Assembly (NCBI GenBank): GCA_947500135.1
Contig: CANMQX010000007.1
Location: 124,001-188,000, forward strand
From: an uncultured Paracoccaceae bacterium
GTDB lineage: Bacteria > Pseudomonadota > Alphaproteobacteria > Rhodobacterales > Rhodobacteraceae
DNA length: 64,000 bases
Direction: 5' to 3'
Shown: in pieces, positions 18,664 to 27,628 of the stretch
Layout: each line of letters starts with the position of its first letter
Numbering within the stretch: the first letter of the stretch is position 1
The notes under the pieces: model-generated
The model's database searches: none
What the model was told of the DNA's origin: nothing
Seen by the model: the letters and a program-made list of their open reading frames with translations, nothing else
Made by a program: the position numbers and the translations under genes

Positions 18664-19629
18664 TCAGATTACACCGGCACGCAGGCAATCATGGATATGC
18701 AAAACACCAACGACCTTGGCCTCATCCTCTGAGGCAGTCACAAACAAACAGGTGATCTGGCCACTCATTGCCGCGACAGCTTCCTCGGCCAACGCTTCTG
18801 GCCGGATGGTTTGCGGGTTTGCGGTCATGGTCTGACCAGCTGACATGTCAAGCAATCCGGTCATGTGTCGCCGCAAGTCACCGTCGGTGATCACACCAAC
18901 CAATCGACCGCTATCGTCCAATACGCCAACCACCCCAAAGCCTTTTTGGCTGATGATCAGAAGCGCGTCACCCATTGGGGTATCCTGTTGGACAAGTGGC
19001 ACGGCATCACCCCGATGCATTAGATCGCCAACCTTGGACAAGCGCGCGCCCAGTTTGCCACCGGGGTGGAATTCGCGAAAGTTCTCGGGCGTGAAATCTC
19101 TATGCTCCATCAGCGCAACAGCCAACGCATCCCCCATGGCAAGGGTCATCGTCGTTGATGTCGTGGGTACCACGCCGCTGCCGCATGCCTCGCCCAATTG
19201 CGGAAGTTGCAGGACGATATCTGATTGGGTGCCCAGACTGCTGTCAGCACGGCTTGTCATGCCAATCAGGGGAATGCCAAAACGGCGCGTGTAAGCGACA
19301 AGATTTGCAAGTTCAGGCACTTCGCCAGAATTCGAGATTGCAATCACTACATCTGTTGGGGTGATCATGCCCAGATCACCATGGCTCGCCTCGGCTGGAT
19401 GTACAAAATGCGCGGGTGTTCCGGTGCTCGCGAGGGTCGCGGCGATTTTTCGTGCGATATGCCCCGATTTGCCCATACCTGACACGATGATCCGCCCTTT
19501 GGCATTGATCACAAGAGCGACGGCTTGCGCAAAATCCGTGTTCAACTGATCAGCAAGTGTGGTCAATGCGTCAGCTTCGGCCAGAATGACCCTGCGTCCG
19601 GCGTCCAAAAATTGTGCTAAATCTGTCAT
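18664..19629 (-). CDS. kdsD: Arabinose-5-phosphate isomerase (KdsD/KpsF)
   Basis: A 321-residue sugar isomerase that makes D-arabinose-5-phosphate, the first Kdo precursor. The SIS domain (about residues 35-170) carries GMGKSGHIARKIAATLASTG, HPAEASHGDLG and SNSGEVPEL. Two CBS domains follow (about 205-320: DLMHRGDAVPLV and DLRRHMTGLLD). The start shares one base with the stop of the upstream RNase D gene (TGATG), and lptC begins right after the stop, so this gene is coupled to LPS transport. Together with the KdsB-like gene at 8.4 kb, this window encodes two Kdo-pathway steps. Confidence 0.96.
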   Translation of the reverse strand: MTDLAQFLDAGRRVILAEADALTTLADQLNTDFAQAVALVINAKGRIIVSGMGKSGHIARKIAATLASTGTPAHFVHPAEASHGDLGMITPTDVVIAISNSGEVPELANLVAYTRRFGIPLIGMTSRADSSLGTQSDIVLQLPQLGEACGSGVVPTTSTTMTLAMGDALAVALMEHRDFTPENFREFHPGGKLGARLSKVGDLMHRGDAVPLVQQDTPMGDALLIISQKGFGVVGVLDDSGRLVGVITDGDLRRHMTGLLDMSAGQTMTANPQTIRPEALAEEAVAAMSGQITCLFVTASEDEAKVVGVLHIHDCLRAGVI

Positions 19630-20240
19630 CAGTGAGCAAATATATCAATTTCGGGCCATCCGGCCAAATCTAGTTTCGCGCGTGTTGGCAGAAAATCAAA
19701 ACAGGATTGTGCCAACGCTGTCCGGCCTTCCCTGGCGAGAAGTATGTCGAAAGCCGCTTTCAGTTCATGCAGGTGCAACACATCCGATGCGGCATAGTCC
19801 AGCTGAGCATCCGTTAGTTCTGCGGCACCCCAGTCACTTTGTTGCTGATGCTTCGAAATATCGACGCCAACCATATCTTGCAAAAGCGTTTTCAAGCCAT
19901 GTCGATCCGTGAATGTGCGCACGAGTTTCGAGGCGATTTTTGTGCAATAAACTGGCGCAGTCGTGACACCAAAGGCATTTTGTAGCGCGGCGATGTCAAA
20001 GCGTCCAAAATGAAACAGCTTGAGCGTATTTGGATCTGCCAGCATCGCGCAAAGATTTGGGGCGGGCTTGGCCTCAGGTGCGACTTGTACAAGGTGGCAA
20101 TTCTTGTCGCCGTCGGACATCTGAACAAGGCAAAGCCGGTCACGATGCGGGTTCAGACCCATAGTTTCACAATCAATTGCCACAATGGGGCCAAGTTGCA
20201 GCCCATCAGGCAAATCATGTTGGTATAGGTGATTGGCCAT
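19629..20240 (-). CDS. Short ribonuclease D-type 3'-5' exonuclease
   Basis: A 203-residue DEDD exonuclease. The motifs are VAIDCETMGLNPHRDRLCL (Asp and Glu of Exo I, about residues 22-40), FHFGRFDIAAL (Exo II Asp) and QLDYAASDVLHL (Exo III Tyr and Asp). It lacks the HRDC domains of full-length RNase D, a short form often seen in alphaproteobacteria, where it is placed before kdsD. AAGGGG precedes ATG 20240; the longer frame has no such site. Role in structured-RNA trimming is inferred from the family. Confidence 0.92.
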   Translation of the reverse strand: MANHLYQHDLPDGLQLGPIVAIDCETMGLNPHRDRLCLVQMSDGDKNCHLVQVAPEAKPAPNLCAMLADPNTLKLFHFGRFDIAALQNAFGVTTAPVYCTKIASKLVRTFTDRHGLKTLLQDMVGVDISKHQQQSDWGAAELTDAQLDYAASDVLHLHELKAAFDILLAREGRTALAQSCFDFLPTRAKLDLAGWPEIDIFAH

Positions 20241-20299
20241 AGATAGCCCCTTGTGCTGCGATGTTGCTATCTTGCAGATACGTCTTGCAGCAGCCCGGC

Positions 20300-22303
20300 T
20301 CAAGCCTGCATCGGGATTTGATCCGGCGGTTGGGCGAATGATTGCGGTCGGCTGGCATATTCCTTGAGCCAGATGTCGAACTCTGGCGCAGGCATCGGGC
20401 GAGCAAAACCATACCCTTGCCCAATTTCGCAACCGCAATTGCTAAGATAGCGGGCCTGGTCATCAGTTTCGATCCCTTCGGCAATGACCTGAAGTCCAAG
20501 TTCGGCGGCAAGCGCCAAAATCGCCCGGACAACGCTGTCTGCACCTGTTTCTGGCAGCGGCGCAATCAATGACCGATCCAGCTTGATCCCCGACAGGGGG
20601 AGTTGGGTGAGTTTTGACAAGGATGCATAGCCGGTTCCAAAATCATCCAATTCCAGCGCCACGCCACATTCTGCAAGGCTATCAATATTGATCGCCGCCA
20701 TATCGTCGGACCCTTCAATCAAGGTCGTCTCCAATACTTCGACAACAATCTGATCAAGGCAAAGTGTACTGCCATGCAGCATCTTCAGAAGTCTTTCGAT
20801 CAGGAATGGATCGGAAATCGTGTCTGGTGCCGCATTTAGCGATATCGCAAGCTTATGATCGTCTGCTCCCTCCCATTGTTGCGCGCAATTGACAGCGGCA
20901 CGCCAGATCGCGTGATCAAGGTCAATAACTAGGCCCGCACGTTCCGCGGCGGGCAAAAACCTGTCCGGTGTCAATAAGCCACGTTTTGGATGACGCCAGC
21001 GGGCCAAAACCTCCGCCCCGCGTATTGTGCCATCGGTCAAATTTATCTGTGGCTGGAACCATGGTTCAATCTGACCCACCGCAATGGCATCGCGCAATTC
21101 CAGTTGCAGTTCCAGCATGTCGGCGGATTCGTCGCGCAACGCTTGTGAAAATTCAACAGCCCGCCTGCCACCCGCCGCTTTTGCAGCCTGCAATGCAATC
21201 CCGGCATTTCTGACGATCTGATCTTCCTCACTTTCTCCGGCAAAGGCGGTGAGGTATCCGATACTGGTATCAATGCTGACATTACGGCCATCAATCACAA
21301 ACGGTTCGTTCAAGCTATCCAGAATGCGCTTCGTCAGATTTTCAGGTGGTTCAGAGGTGGTCAGGATGAATTCATCGCCGCCCACACGGGCGACAAGATC
21401 GTCATCATCCACACAGGCCTTCAACCGACCGGCCATCGCGATCAGCATGATATCTGCATTTTCATGACCGATCGTGTCATTGATCGCCTTGAACCCATCA
21501 AGCCCGATAAACAAGACGCCAAGCTCGTCCCAACCTGGTTGGGCAAGGGCATCGCTCAACCGCGCGGTCATATATGACCTGTTGGGCAGGCCAGTCAGCG
21601 GATCATGATTTGCCAAATGATACAGCTTGTCATTCATCCGCCGCAGCTGTTCCTGCGAACTGGTCAGCACCTCTGTTTTGGTGCGCAGTTCCCGAAAGAC
21701 TGACCGTACAGCCAAATGGGCAGGCCGGAAGACCAGTAAAGCCTCGGCCAGCAGTACAAAAGCAGCGATCAAAAGATACAGGTTTAGCAGACCATGCAGG
21801 CGGTCAATGTTTGGCCGTGACACATCACCGAATAGGGTCGCGGCTTGACGCAACCCATCAAACAACCCTCGTGACCCCACCAGATCCCGCATCTGCACAA
21901 CAGCTGATGCCTGTTCCGGCGCTGGCAGTTGGGCCATCTGATTGGCCAATCCAGTAAACCGGGTAATCCGTTCGTTCAACGGGTCCGGACCGGCAAAGTA
22001 GTGATCTTGCAACGCGGCCGACCAAGGGTCCCCCTGCAACAACACCGCATGGGTTGCTTCAAAACGCGCAATCAACCCTACGCCGATATCTTGGTCTGGA
22101 TCGATGGCCTGCAACATGATCTGCTGGCTTAGCACTGACAGATCCTGCGCGGCCACAGTGGTACGCGCTGCAAGATCATGCTGCGCGATGATTGCCCTAT
22201 TGGTAAGATATGCTGAACATAGCAAGCCAATGATCACGCAAAGCGCAACCATACAATGAATCCAGGTATTCTCTGGATTAAGGAGCTTGCGTCCCTTCAT
22301 CAT
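20300..22303 (-). CDS. Membrane GGDEF-EAL cyclic-di-GMP signalling protein
   Basis: A 667-residue two-domain enzyme. Two membrane helices (about residues 18-35 and 172-193) bracket a periplasmic sensor of about 135 residues. The GGDEF domain (about 230-385) has the intact active site RVGGDEF and FKAINDTIGH. The inhibitory I-site is not RxxD: the expected arginine is aspartate (DDDD before LVARVGGDEF), so product inhibition is probably lost. The EAL domain (about 405-655) keeps GAEVLARWRHP, VEVLETTL, ELDDFGTGYASL, GIKLDRS and EGIE, so phosphodiesterase activity looks possible too. Balance of synthesis and breakdown cannot be told. A long palindrome lies upstream. Confidence 0.95.
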   Translation of the reverse strand: MMKGRKLLNPENTWIHCMVALCVIIGLLCSAYLTNRAIIAQHDLAARTTVAAQDLSVLSQQIMLQAIDPDQDIGVGLIARFEATHAVLLQGDPWSAALQDHYFAGPDPLNERITRFTGLANQMAQLPAPEQASAVVQMRDLVGSRGLFDGLRQAATLFGDVSRPNIDRLHGLLNLYLLIAAFVLLAEALLVFRPAHLAVRSVFRELRTKTEVLTSSQEQLRRMNDKLYHLANHDPLTGLPNRSYMTARLSDALAQPGWDELGVLFIGLDGFKAINDTIGHENADIMLIAMAGRLKACVDDDDLVARVGGDEFILTTSEPPENLTKRILDSLNEPFVIDGRNVSIDTSIGYLTAFAGESEEDQIVRNAGIALQAAKAAGGRRAVEFSQALRDESADMLELQLELRDAIAVGQIEPWFQPQINLTDGTIRGAEVLARWRHPKRGLLTPDRFLPAAERAGLVIDLDHAIWRAAVNCAQQWEGADDHKLAISLNAAPDTISDPFLIERLLKMLHGSTLCLDQIVVEVLETTLIEGSDDMAAINIDSLAECGVALELDDFGTGYASLSKLTQLPLSGIKLDRSLIAPLPETGADSVVRAILALAAELGLQVIAEGIETDDQARYLSNCGCEIGQGYGFARPMPAPEFDIWLKEYASRPQSFAQPPDQIPMQA

Positions 22304-22371
22304 GTCTTGTGCCTGCGATGCATCCCCGAATCCTAGTGGCTACCGCAGCAAGCATCGAAGAGAGAGATTAA

Positions 22372-22402
22372 GTTTAAGTTTCAATGGCATTGAAACTTAA
22401 AC
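22372..22402. repeat. Perfect 31-base palindrome upstream of the GGDEF-EAL gene
   Basis: Two perfect 15-bp arms (GTTTAAGTTTCAATG and its complement) around a single G. It lies 17 bases past the racemase-like stop and 69 bases before the GGDEF-EAL start. It is AT-rich and lacks a following T-run, which argues against an intrinsic terminator and for a regulator-binding site or a processed hairpin. Confidence 0.8.
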
Positions 22403-22418
22403 GGGTGCGTTTCGCAGG

Positions 22419-23105
22419 CTATGTTTGTGGCCCGCGCGCTGCAAAATCTGGCACAATGGTTCCGGGTCGATGACGCTCAATCTCGGTCAAAATATCGGTC
22501 ACGGGCCGTTTTCCCACATCTATCAGCGCAGACTTGTAGGGCGGTAAATTGGTGCATTCCAGCAAGACATGGCGATGTGCGGGCTTCAGATGACGCGCGA
22601 TAAGGGCGACCATTTCGGCCCTTGCAAGATCACTATTAAGCCGCGACAAGTCATCTTCGATCACTTGCCGCAAATGGCTATCCCGCGGCAGACCCACAAT
22701 ACTTTGGGCAAATGCGGAGTGTTGCCCCAGATGTGCAGCGATTAGACTATCAGCATCAAAGGTTACAATCAGAACTTCGGCGGGATCGTGATCTCGCGCC
22801 AACCAATCGAGGGCCGTCAGGGACGAACTGATGAATGGCCTGTCGGTCAAAGCCGCCAGCGTTTCCTGCCAAAATGACAAAAACCCGCAAGAGGTGACGA
22901 TAACTTCGCCTTTTGCCCGGTGGATCGCATCCGCAAACGGGGCAATATCAATCAGGTCAGGCCGATCACCGACCACCTGACCGACGGTCGCCTGCGGAAT
23001 ACGCAGAATTTCGACATCAGCAATATAAGTCGCGGGGCATCCCACATCCCCCGGAACCCGGGGAAAATTGGTATCCAGCTGCAAAACAGTGATGGCAGGG
23101 CGCAT
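22419..23105 (-). CDS. Aspartate/glutamate racemase superfamily protein
   Basis: A 228-residue protein of the Asp/Glu/hydantoin racemase fold. The two catalytic cysteines of the superfamily appear as VTSCGFL (about residue 71) and LLECTNLPPY (about residue 184). It is the last gene of an apparent operon with a FAD amino-acid oxidase and a TRAP transporter, starting 3 bases after the dctM stop. It may interconvert enantiomers of the imported compound, or act as a related decarboxylase or isomerase; the substrate is not readable from sequence. Confidence 0.82.
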   Translation of the reverse strand: MRPAITVLQLDTNFPRVPGDVGCPATYIADVEILRIPQATVGQVVGDRPDLIDIAPFADAIHRAKGEVIVTSCGFLSFWQETLAALTDRPFISSSLTALDWLARDHDPAEVLIVTFDADSLIAAHLGQHSAFAQSIVGLPRDSHLRQVIEDDLSRLNSDLARAEMVALIARHLKPAHRHVLLECTNLPPYKSALIDVGKRPVTDILTEIERHRPGTIVPDFAARGPQT

Positions 23106-23108
23106 GCG

Positions 23109-24410
23109 CTAGCCCTGAATATTGTTGGGCAGCCATGTTGCCAGTTCCGGCCAGATCACAAGGATCACCACCATCAGCAACATCAAGGCCACCATGGGCA
23201 AAGCAACCTTTGAAATATAGCCAATCTCGTGTCGGGTCATGCCCTGCAACACAAACAGGTTAAAGCCAATCGGGGGGGTGACCTGCGCCATTTCAACGAC
23301 GACGACGATGAAGATGCCAAACCAGATAACATCGATCCCGGCCTGCCGGATCATCGGTTCTACAATCGCCATGGTCAGAACAACAGATGAAATCCCATCC
23401 AGAAACATGCCCAGAATGATGTAGAACACAGTCAAAGCGGCGATCAGGGTAATCGGGGACAGACCCATCGTGTCAATCCACGCCGCCAAGGCACGGGGCA
23501 ACCCAGTGAAGCCCATCGATAGTGACAAAAACGCGGCCCCCATCAGGATCAGGGCGATCATCGCCGATGTGCGGGTCGCGCCCATCAGGCTTTCATAGAA
23601 GGTCGACACCGTCAGGGACCGCTGGAACAGGGCCAGCGTCAGCGACCCAAGCACACCAACCGCAGCGGCCTCTGTCGCGGTGGCCCAGCCGAAATACATT
23701 GATCCGATCACCGCAAAGACGAGGCACAAAACCGGGATCAAAAACCGGCTTTCGGACAGCATTTCACCAAAGCCCATCGGGGGTTCAGGTGCGGGACGTT
23801 GGCCCGGGCGGATATAATGCCACAAGACGATGTAAGACATGAACAACCCGGCCAGAACGAGACCGGGGATGATGCCCGCCATGAACAGCTTGATGATGCT
23901 TTCGTTGATCGACACGCCATAGACGATCAAGGTCAGGGAAGGCGGGATCATCAACCCCAATGTGGCCGCCCCAGCCAATGTGCCCACGATCATGTATTCA
24001 GGATATCCGCGCTTGCGCAGTTCCGGGATCGACATCTTGCCCACGGTGGTTAGCGTGGCTGCGGAAGAGCCCGAGACGGCGGCAAAGATTGTGCAACCTG
24101 CAATATTGGTATGCAGCAATCCACCCGGTAGCCAACGCATCCATGGGGCAAGGCCGCGAAACATGTCTTGCGATAATCGGGTCCGATACAAGATTTCGCC
24201 CATCCAGATGAACAGCGGCAGGGCGGTCAGGGTCCAACTGCTTGCCCCGGTCCAGATCGTCGTGATCATCGCGTCGCCGGCAGGGCGGGTGGTGAACAGT
24301 TCCATCCCCACCCACGCAACGCCCATCAGGGCAAGGCCGATCCAGATTGATGACCCAAGTAAGGTGAATAAAACAAATAAGAAAACGATGGTGGCGTAGG
24401 CTTCGGTCAT
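23109..24410 (-). CDS. dctM: TRAP transporter large permease (DctM)
   Basis: A 433-residue membrane protein with about twelve hydrophobic segments, the sodium-coupled channel subunit of TRAP transporters. Typical motifs include the N-terminal MTEAYATIVFLFVLFTLLGS, AGCTIFAAVSGSSAATLTTV, and GATLGLMIPPSLTLIVYG. The start is ATG 24410, overlapping the dctQ stop as ATGA; the longer frame into dctQ is not supported. With DctQ and DctP it forms a complete TRAP system. Confidence 0.95.
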   Translation of the reverse strand: MTEAYATIVFLFVLFTLLGSSIWIGLALMGVAWVGMELFTTRPAGDAMITTIWTGASSWTLTALPLFIWMGEILYRTRLSQDMFRGLAPWMRWLPGGLLHTNIAGCTIFAAVSGSSAATLTTVGKMSIPELRKRGYPEYMIVGTLAGAATLGLMIPPSLTLIVYGVSINESIIKLFMAGIIPGLVLAGLFMSYIVLWHYIRPGQRPAPEPPMGFGEMLSESRFLIPVLCLVFAVIGSMYFGWATATEAAAVGVLGSLTLALFQRSLTVSTFYESLMGATRTSAMIALILMGAAFLSLSMGFTGLPRALAAWIDTMGLSPITLIAALTVFYIILGMFLDGISSVVLTMAIVEPMIRQAGIDVIWFGIFIVVVVEMAQVTPPIGFNLFVLQGMTRHEIGYISKVALPMVALMLLMVVILVIWPELATWLPNNIQG

Positions 24411-25099
24411 TCGATGGCCTCCGATACAATCGGGTTCCGGCCAAGGACCAATAGGCGATAAAGGGTGTCCCAAAGGGCCACAGCCAACAGGATCGTGCCG
24501 ATGGACATGGCCAGTTGCGGGATCCAGACCGGGGTGTAAACCAGTGTATCACCACCTTGCAAAGCAGCATCAAAATCCAACTGGAACAGAGATACGACCC
24601 ATTCAGGAATCTGATCTTGCCCCTGGGTGCGGTCGTTCAGCATCGCCGAAAACCCATTCGCCTTGACGGCATATCGGGCGAAATATGTGGCGATGATGGC
24701 GGCGCTGAACACAGCAAAGATATCCAGCCATTTGCGGGTAAACTGGTTGGCGTTCAATATGATCGATACCCGGATATGCGCGCCCTTGGTCAGGGCATAT
24801 GACAGGGCGAAAAACGATGTGGCGGCCATGGCATAGCCTGCAAATTCAGTCGTGCCGGGCAAGGCAAAACCGGTCCAACGGGCAACCATCTGGGCCACAA
24901 TCAACACAAGAATGGTGACCATGAACAAGGCCGAAATCAGACCTGAGGTCAAATAGACGCCGTTCATCAGCTTCCAGAATGGACGCAGCGGGCGTTCCAG
25001 CCGGGGGCCAAGAAACAAACATACAACCGCCACTGCGCTGGGTAGCACAAAAAGCCAAACCCACAGGGGCAGGCCCATCACCGGTGACCAGTCACGCAT
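24407..25099 (-). CDS. dctQ: TRAP transporter small permease (DctQ)
   Basis: A 230-residue protein with four main transmembrane helices. After the second helix (LISALFMVTILVLIVAQMVARW) comes FALPGTTEFAGYAMAATSFF, the typical DctQ pattern, then KGAHIRVSIIL. It is longer than many DctQ proteins owing to an insertion near residues 160-190 (NDRTQGQDQIPEW). It lies 55 bases after the binding-protein gene and overlaps dctM by four bases. Confidence 0.9.
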   Translation of the reverse strand: MRDWSPVMGLPLWVWLFVLPSAVAVVCLFLGPRLERPLRPFWKLMNGVYLTSGLISALFMVTILVLIVAQMVARWTGFALPGTTEFAGYAMAATSFFALSYALTKGAHIRVSIILNANQFTRKWLDIFAVFSAAIIATYFARYAVKANGFSAMLNDRTQGQDQIPEWVVSLFQLDFDAALQGGDTLVYTPVWIPQLAMSIGTILLAVALWDTLYRLLVLGRNPIVSEAIE

Positions 25100-25154
25100 G
25101 TATCATTCCTTGGAAAGCAAGCGGCCAGCCCCGATCGGGCTGGCCATTGCGCGA

Positions 25155-26141
25155 TCAGTTCGCGTTATAGGCGTCAAGGATCGCCTGACCATCGGGGCCA
25201 GCCGTTTCCAGCCATTCGGCGGTCATCTTGGCACCAATCGCCTCAAGCTCGGCCAGGAATTCCGGGCCAGCGTCCTGCACGGTCATCCCGTTCTTGGCCA
25301 ATTCATCAAAATAGAAATCGGCAAGTTCGGCAGATTTGGCAGCACATGATGCGGCGGTCTCATCCGCAGCGCGTTGAACGGCAGCTTGGGTATCGGCATC
25401 CAACCCGTCCCAGGTTTGCGAATTGACCATGACATAGTTGCGGGGCAGCCATGCATTGACCTTGTAATAATGGGTCAGATGTTCCCAGACCTTGCGATCA
25501 TAGCCGGTCGAACCGGATGAGATGAAGGCAGAGGCAACACCAGTGGCCAAGGCTTGGCTCAGCTCTGCGGCCTCAATCTGCACCGGGATCATCCCTAGCT
25601 CTTCGGCAAATGTGGCTGTGGCGGAGTTATAAGACCGGAATTTTACACCTTGCGTATCAGCAGATGACGCAACCTCTTTGGCGAAGTAGAAACCCTGACC
25701 GGGCCATGGGCAGGTGTAAAGCGCGACAAGGTTCAGATCGGCCAATTGTGCGTTTACAGTATCGCGGGCCGCCTCCCAAAGCTTGGCATTGTCGTCATAG
25801 CTGGTCGCAATAAAGGGCAGATTGTCCCAACCCAGCAAAGGGGCCTCATTGGCATGGGCGGACATGAAGCGTTCGCCAATCGGGACCTGCCCGGTCTGGA
25901 TCGCGCGCTTGATATCGCCGCCACCAAACAGTGAACCGCCCGGATGCACGGTGATGTCGATAGCACCGTCAGTATATTCGCGGACTTTGTCGGCAAAGAT
26001 CACACCCTGTTCAGAGTGGAAATTGGTTGCAGCATAGGCCATCGGCATATCCCAGCTTTGGGCATGGCCATCAGCAATCGCCCCGGTGGCGATCAGCGCG
26101 CCAGTCACCGCGGCACAAGCCAGTTTTGTCAAATCAGTCAT
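25155..26141 (-). CDS. dctP: TRAP transporter substrate-binding protein (DctP)
   Basis: A 328-residue periplasmic solute-binding protein. A signal peptide of about 24 residues (MTDLTKLACAAVTGALIATG, cleaved near ADG) is followed by the DctP fold: FADKVREYTDGAIDITVHPGG, then GVKFRSYNSATATFAEELG. The conserved arginine in KFRSYN normally pairs with a ligand carboxylate, so the substrate is likely an organic acid or amino acid. ATG 26141 is chosen because GGGAGGG precedes it. It lies 24 bases downstream of the oxidase gene. Confidence 0.94.
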   Translation of the reverse strand: MTDLTKLACAAVTGALIATGAIADGHAQSWDMPMAYAATNFHSEQGVIFADKVREYTDGAIDITVHPGGSLFGGGDIKRAIQTGQVPIGERFMSAHANEAPLLGWDNLPFIATSYDDNAKLWEAARDTVNAQLADLNLVALYTCPWPGQGFYFAKEVASSADTQGVKFRSYNSATATFAEELGMIPVQIEAAELSQALATGVASAFISSGSTGYDRKVWEHLTHYYKVNAWLPRNYVMVNSQTWDGLDADTQAAVQRAADETAASCAAKSAELADFYFDELAKNGMTVQDAGPEFLAELEAIGAKMTAEWLETAGPDGQAILDAYNAN

Positions 26142-26165
26142 TCGTTCCCTCCCAGTATGCCGCAT

Positions 26166-27407
26166 CTATTCGGCGGCGTATTTTTTTGGATCAAACGGAG
26201 CTAAATCCATGTTCGGCTTTCGCCCGTCTATCAGTTCCGCAATCAACCGACCCGTTTTGGGGCCAGCTGTCAAGCCAAGGTGCTGGTGGCCAAAGGCGCT
26301 GTAGCTGCGGCCAGTCGGATCATTGGCACCGATCAGGGGCAGACTGTCGGCAGGGGCGGGACGATGGCCCATCCATTCGACAATGTGGTCATAGGTAACA
26401 TCGGGCAACAGCGCCGCAACCTGCCGTTTCAGCAGATCAAAAGGTGCTTTGCTGGGGCCATGTTCCAACCCGCCAAATTCAACCACGCCAGCCGCACGAA
26501 TGCGGCCTTCCATGGGGGTAATAACGAATTTACCGGAGGCAATCATGACGGGTGATCTCGGCATGCGGGACGGGTTAATCAGTTCGATATGATAGCCGCG
26601 TTCGCTTTCTAACGGGACTTTGACGCCCACTTTATGGGCGATCTTGCGCGACCATGGGCCCAATGCCATGACAATGTGATCGGCCTCCATCGGCCCGTCG
26701 GTTGTTTCCAGAGCATCAATCGCGCCGCCCTTGATGGTTACATCGGTGATCTGGGTCAGATGCAGATGGCCGCCTTCGGCGACAAAATGATCGGCTAATG
26801 CCTGCACGTAACGACCGGGGTCTGTGATGCTGCCATGGTTCTTGCACCGCACAACCGTCTCAAACGTCCCATCATAAAGCGGATCATAGGTGGCATATCC
26901 CGCGCCAGTGACCACATCATAGGCAAACCCTGCCGTCTTACGTTTTTCCCAAGCATAGCTATCCGCGGCGAAATCCGCCTTGGTGGCATAGCCAAAGCAA
27001 TAATCAGCCTGGCTGATGTATTTTGCAGCCGGGGTATCGGCGGCAAGGGCAAGATGCTGGTCAACCGTATCGTGCATCAGATTGGTCATCGCCTTGGCGT
27101 AATGGTCCACATGGGCATCGGTTGCATGTGACATATAGCGGGCCAGAAATGGCAGGAGTTTTGGCAGGTAAGACCATTTGAGGAACAGCGGAGCATCCTT
27201 ACGCAGCAGCATGCCCGGCGCCTTGCGGGCCAAGCCCGGAACAGTCACGGGCACAATGGCAATTCCGGCCAGCACACCGGCATTGCCGTGGCTGGTGCCG
27301 CTGGCGGGTCCAGCCCTGTCCACCAATGTGACGTCATGGCCCGCTCTTTGCAGCCAAATGGCACAAGACACGCCGACAATACCGGCGCCCGCAACAATGA
27401 CCTTCAT
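26166..27407 (-). CDS. FAD-dependent D-amino-acid dehydrogenase-like oxidoreductase (DadA family)
   Basis: A 413-residue DAO-superfamily flavoprotein. The N-terminal dinucleotide fold GAGIVGVSCAIWLQRAG (residues 7-23) is followed by VDRAGPASGTSHGNAGVL, characteristic of DadA, and by the C-terminal FAD motif GHQHLGLTAGPKTGRLIAEL. DadA proteins oxidise D-amino acids to 2-oxoacids at the membrane. It is first in an operon with dctP, dctQ, dctM and the racemase-like gene, so the imported substrate is probably a D-amino acid or an N-substituted one. A perfect palindrome about 92 bases upstream is a likely operator. Confidence 0.9.
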   Translation of the reverse strand: MKVIVAGAGIVGVSCAIWLQRAGHDVTLVDRAGPASGTSHGNAGVLAGIAIVPVTVPGLARKAPGMLLRKDAPLFLKWSYLPKLLPFLARYMSHATDAHVDHYAKAMTNLMHDTVDQHLALAADTPAAKYISQADYCFGYATKADFAADSYAWEKRKTAGFAYDVVTGAGYATYDPLYDGTFETVVRCKNHGSITDPGRYVQALADHFVAEGGHLHLTQITDVTIKGGAIDALETTDGPMEADHIVMALGPWSRKIAHKVGVKVPLESERGYHIELINPSRMPRSPVMIASGKFVITPMEGRIRAAGVVEFGGLEHGPSKAPFDLLKRQVAALLPDVTYDHIVEWMGHRPAPADSLPLIGANDPTGRSYSAFGHQHLGLTAGPKTGRLIAELIDGRKPNMDLAPFDPKKYAAE

Positions 27408-27498
27408 CCATCCCCCGCATTTTTTATCACTATGGGGGAGGCGTTTTTAATTTGCCAGCAGGACAACGGCACTGAGGCCAGCCAAGATGCGCAACGTC

Positions 27499-27523
27499 GA
27501 ATAATCTGTTGCACAGATTATTC
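27499..27523. promoter_or_regulatory. 25-base palindrome upstream of the oxidase-TRAP operon, likely operator
   Basis: Perfect 11-bp arms (GAATAATCTGT/ACAGATTATTC) around TGC, about 92 bases before the start of the FAD oxidase. Such arms are typical of GntR- or LysR-class operators. No regulator gene lies adjacent, so the controlling protein must be encoded elsewhere. Confidence 0.6.
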
Positions 27524-27559
27524 TTGCCCGTAAATCATGCGTATCGCTTGGAAAGAGGC

Positions 27560-27590
27560 AAAAAAAAGCCGCGATCAGATCGATCGCGGC
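27560..27590 (-). terminator. Intrinsic terminator of clpA
   Basis: On the minus strand a 9-bp stem (GCCGCGATC/GATCGCGGC) with a 5-base loop is followed by eight T residues, about 38 bases after the clpA stop. This is a textbook Rho-independent terminator. It separates clpA from the oppositely placed palindrome of the oxidase operon. Confidence 0.88.
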
Positions 27591-27628
27591 CTTGTTTGTT
27601 CTGTGGCGATGTTATCGCGCGAAACGCT

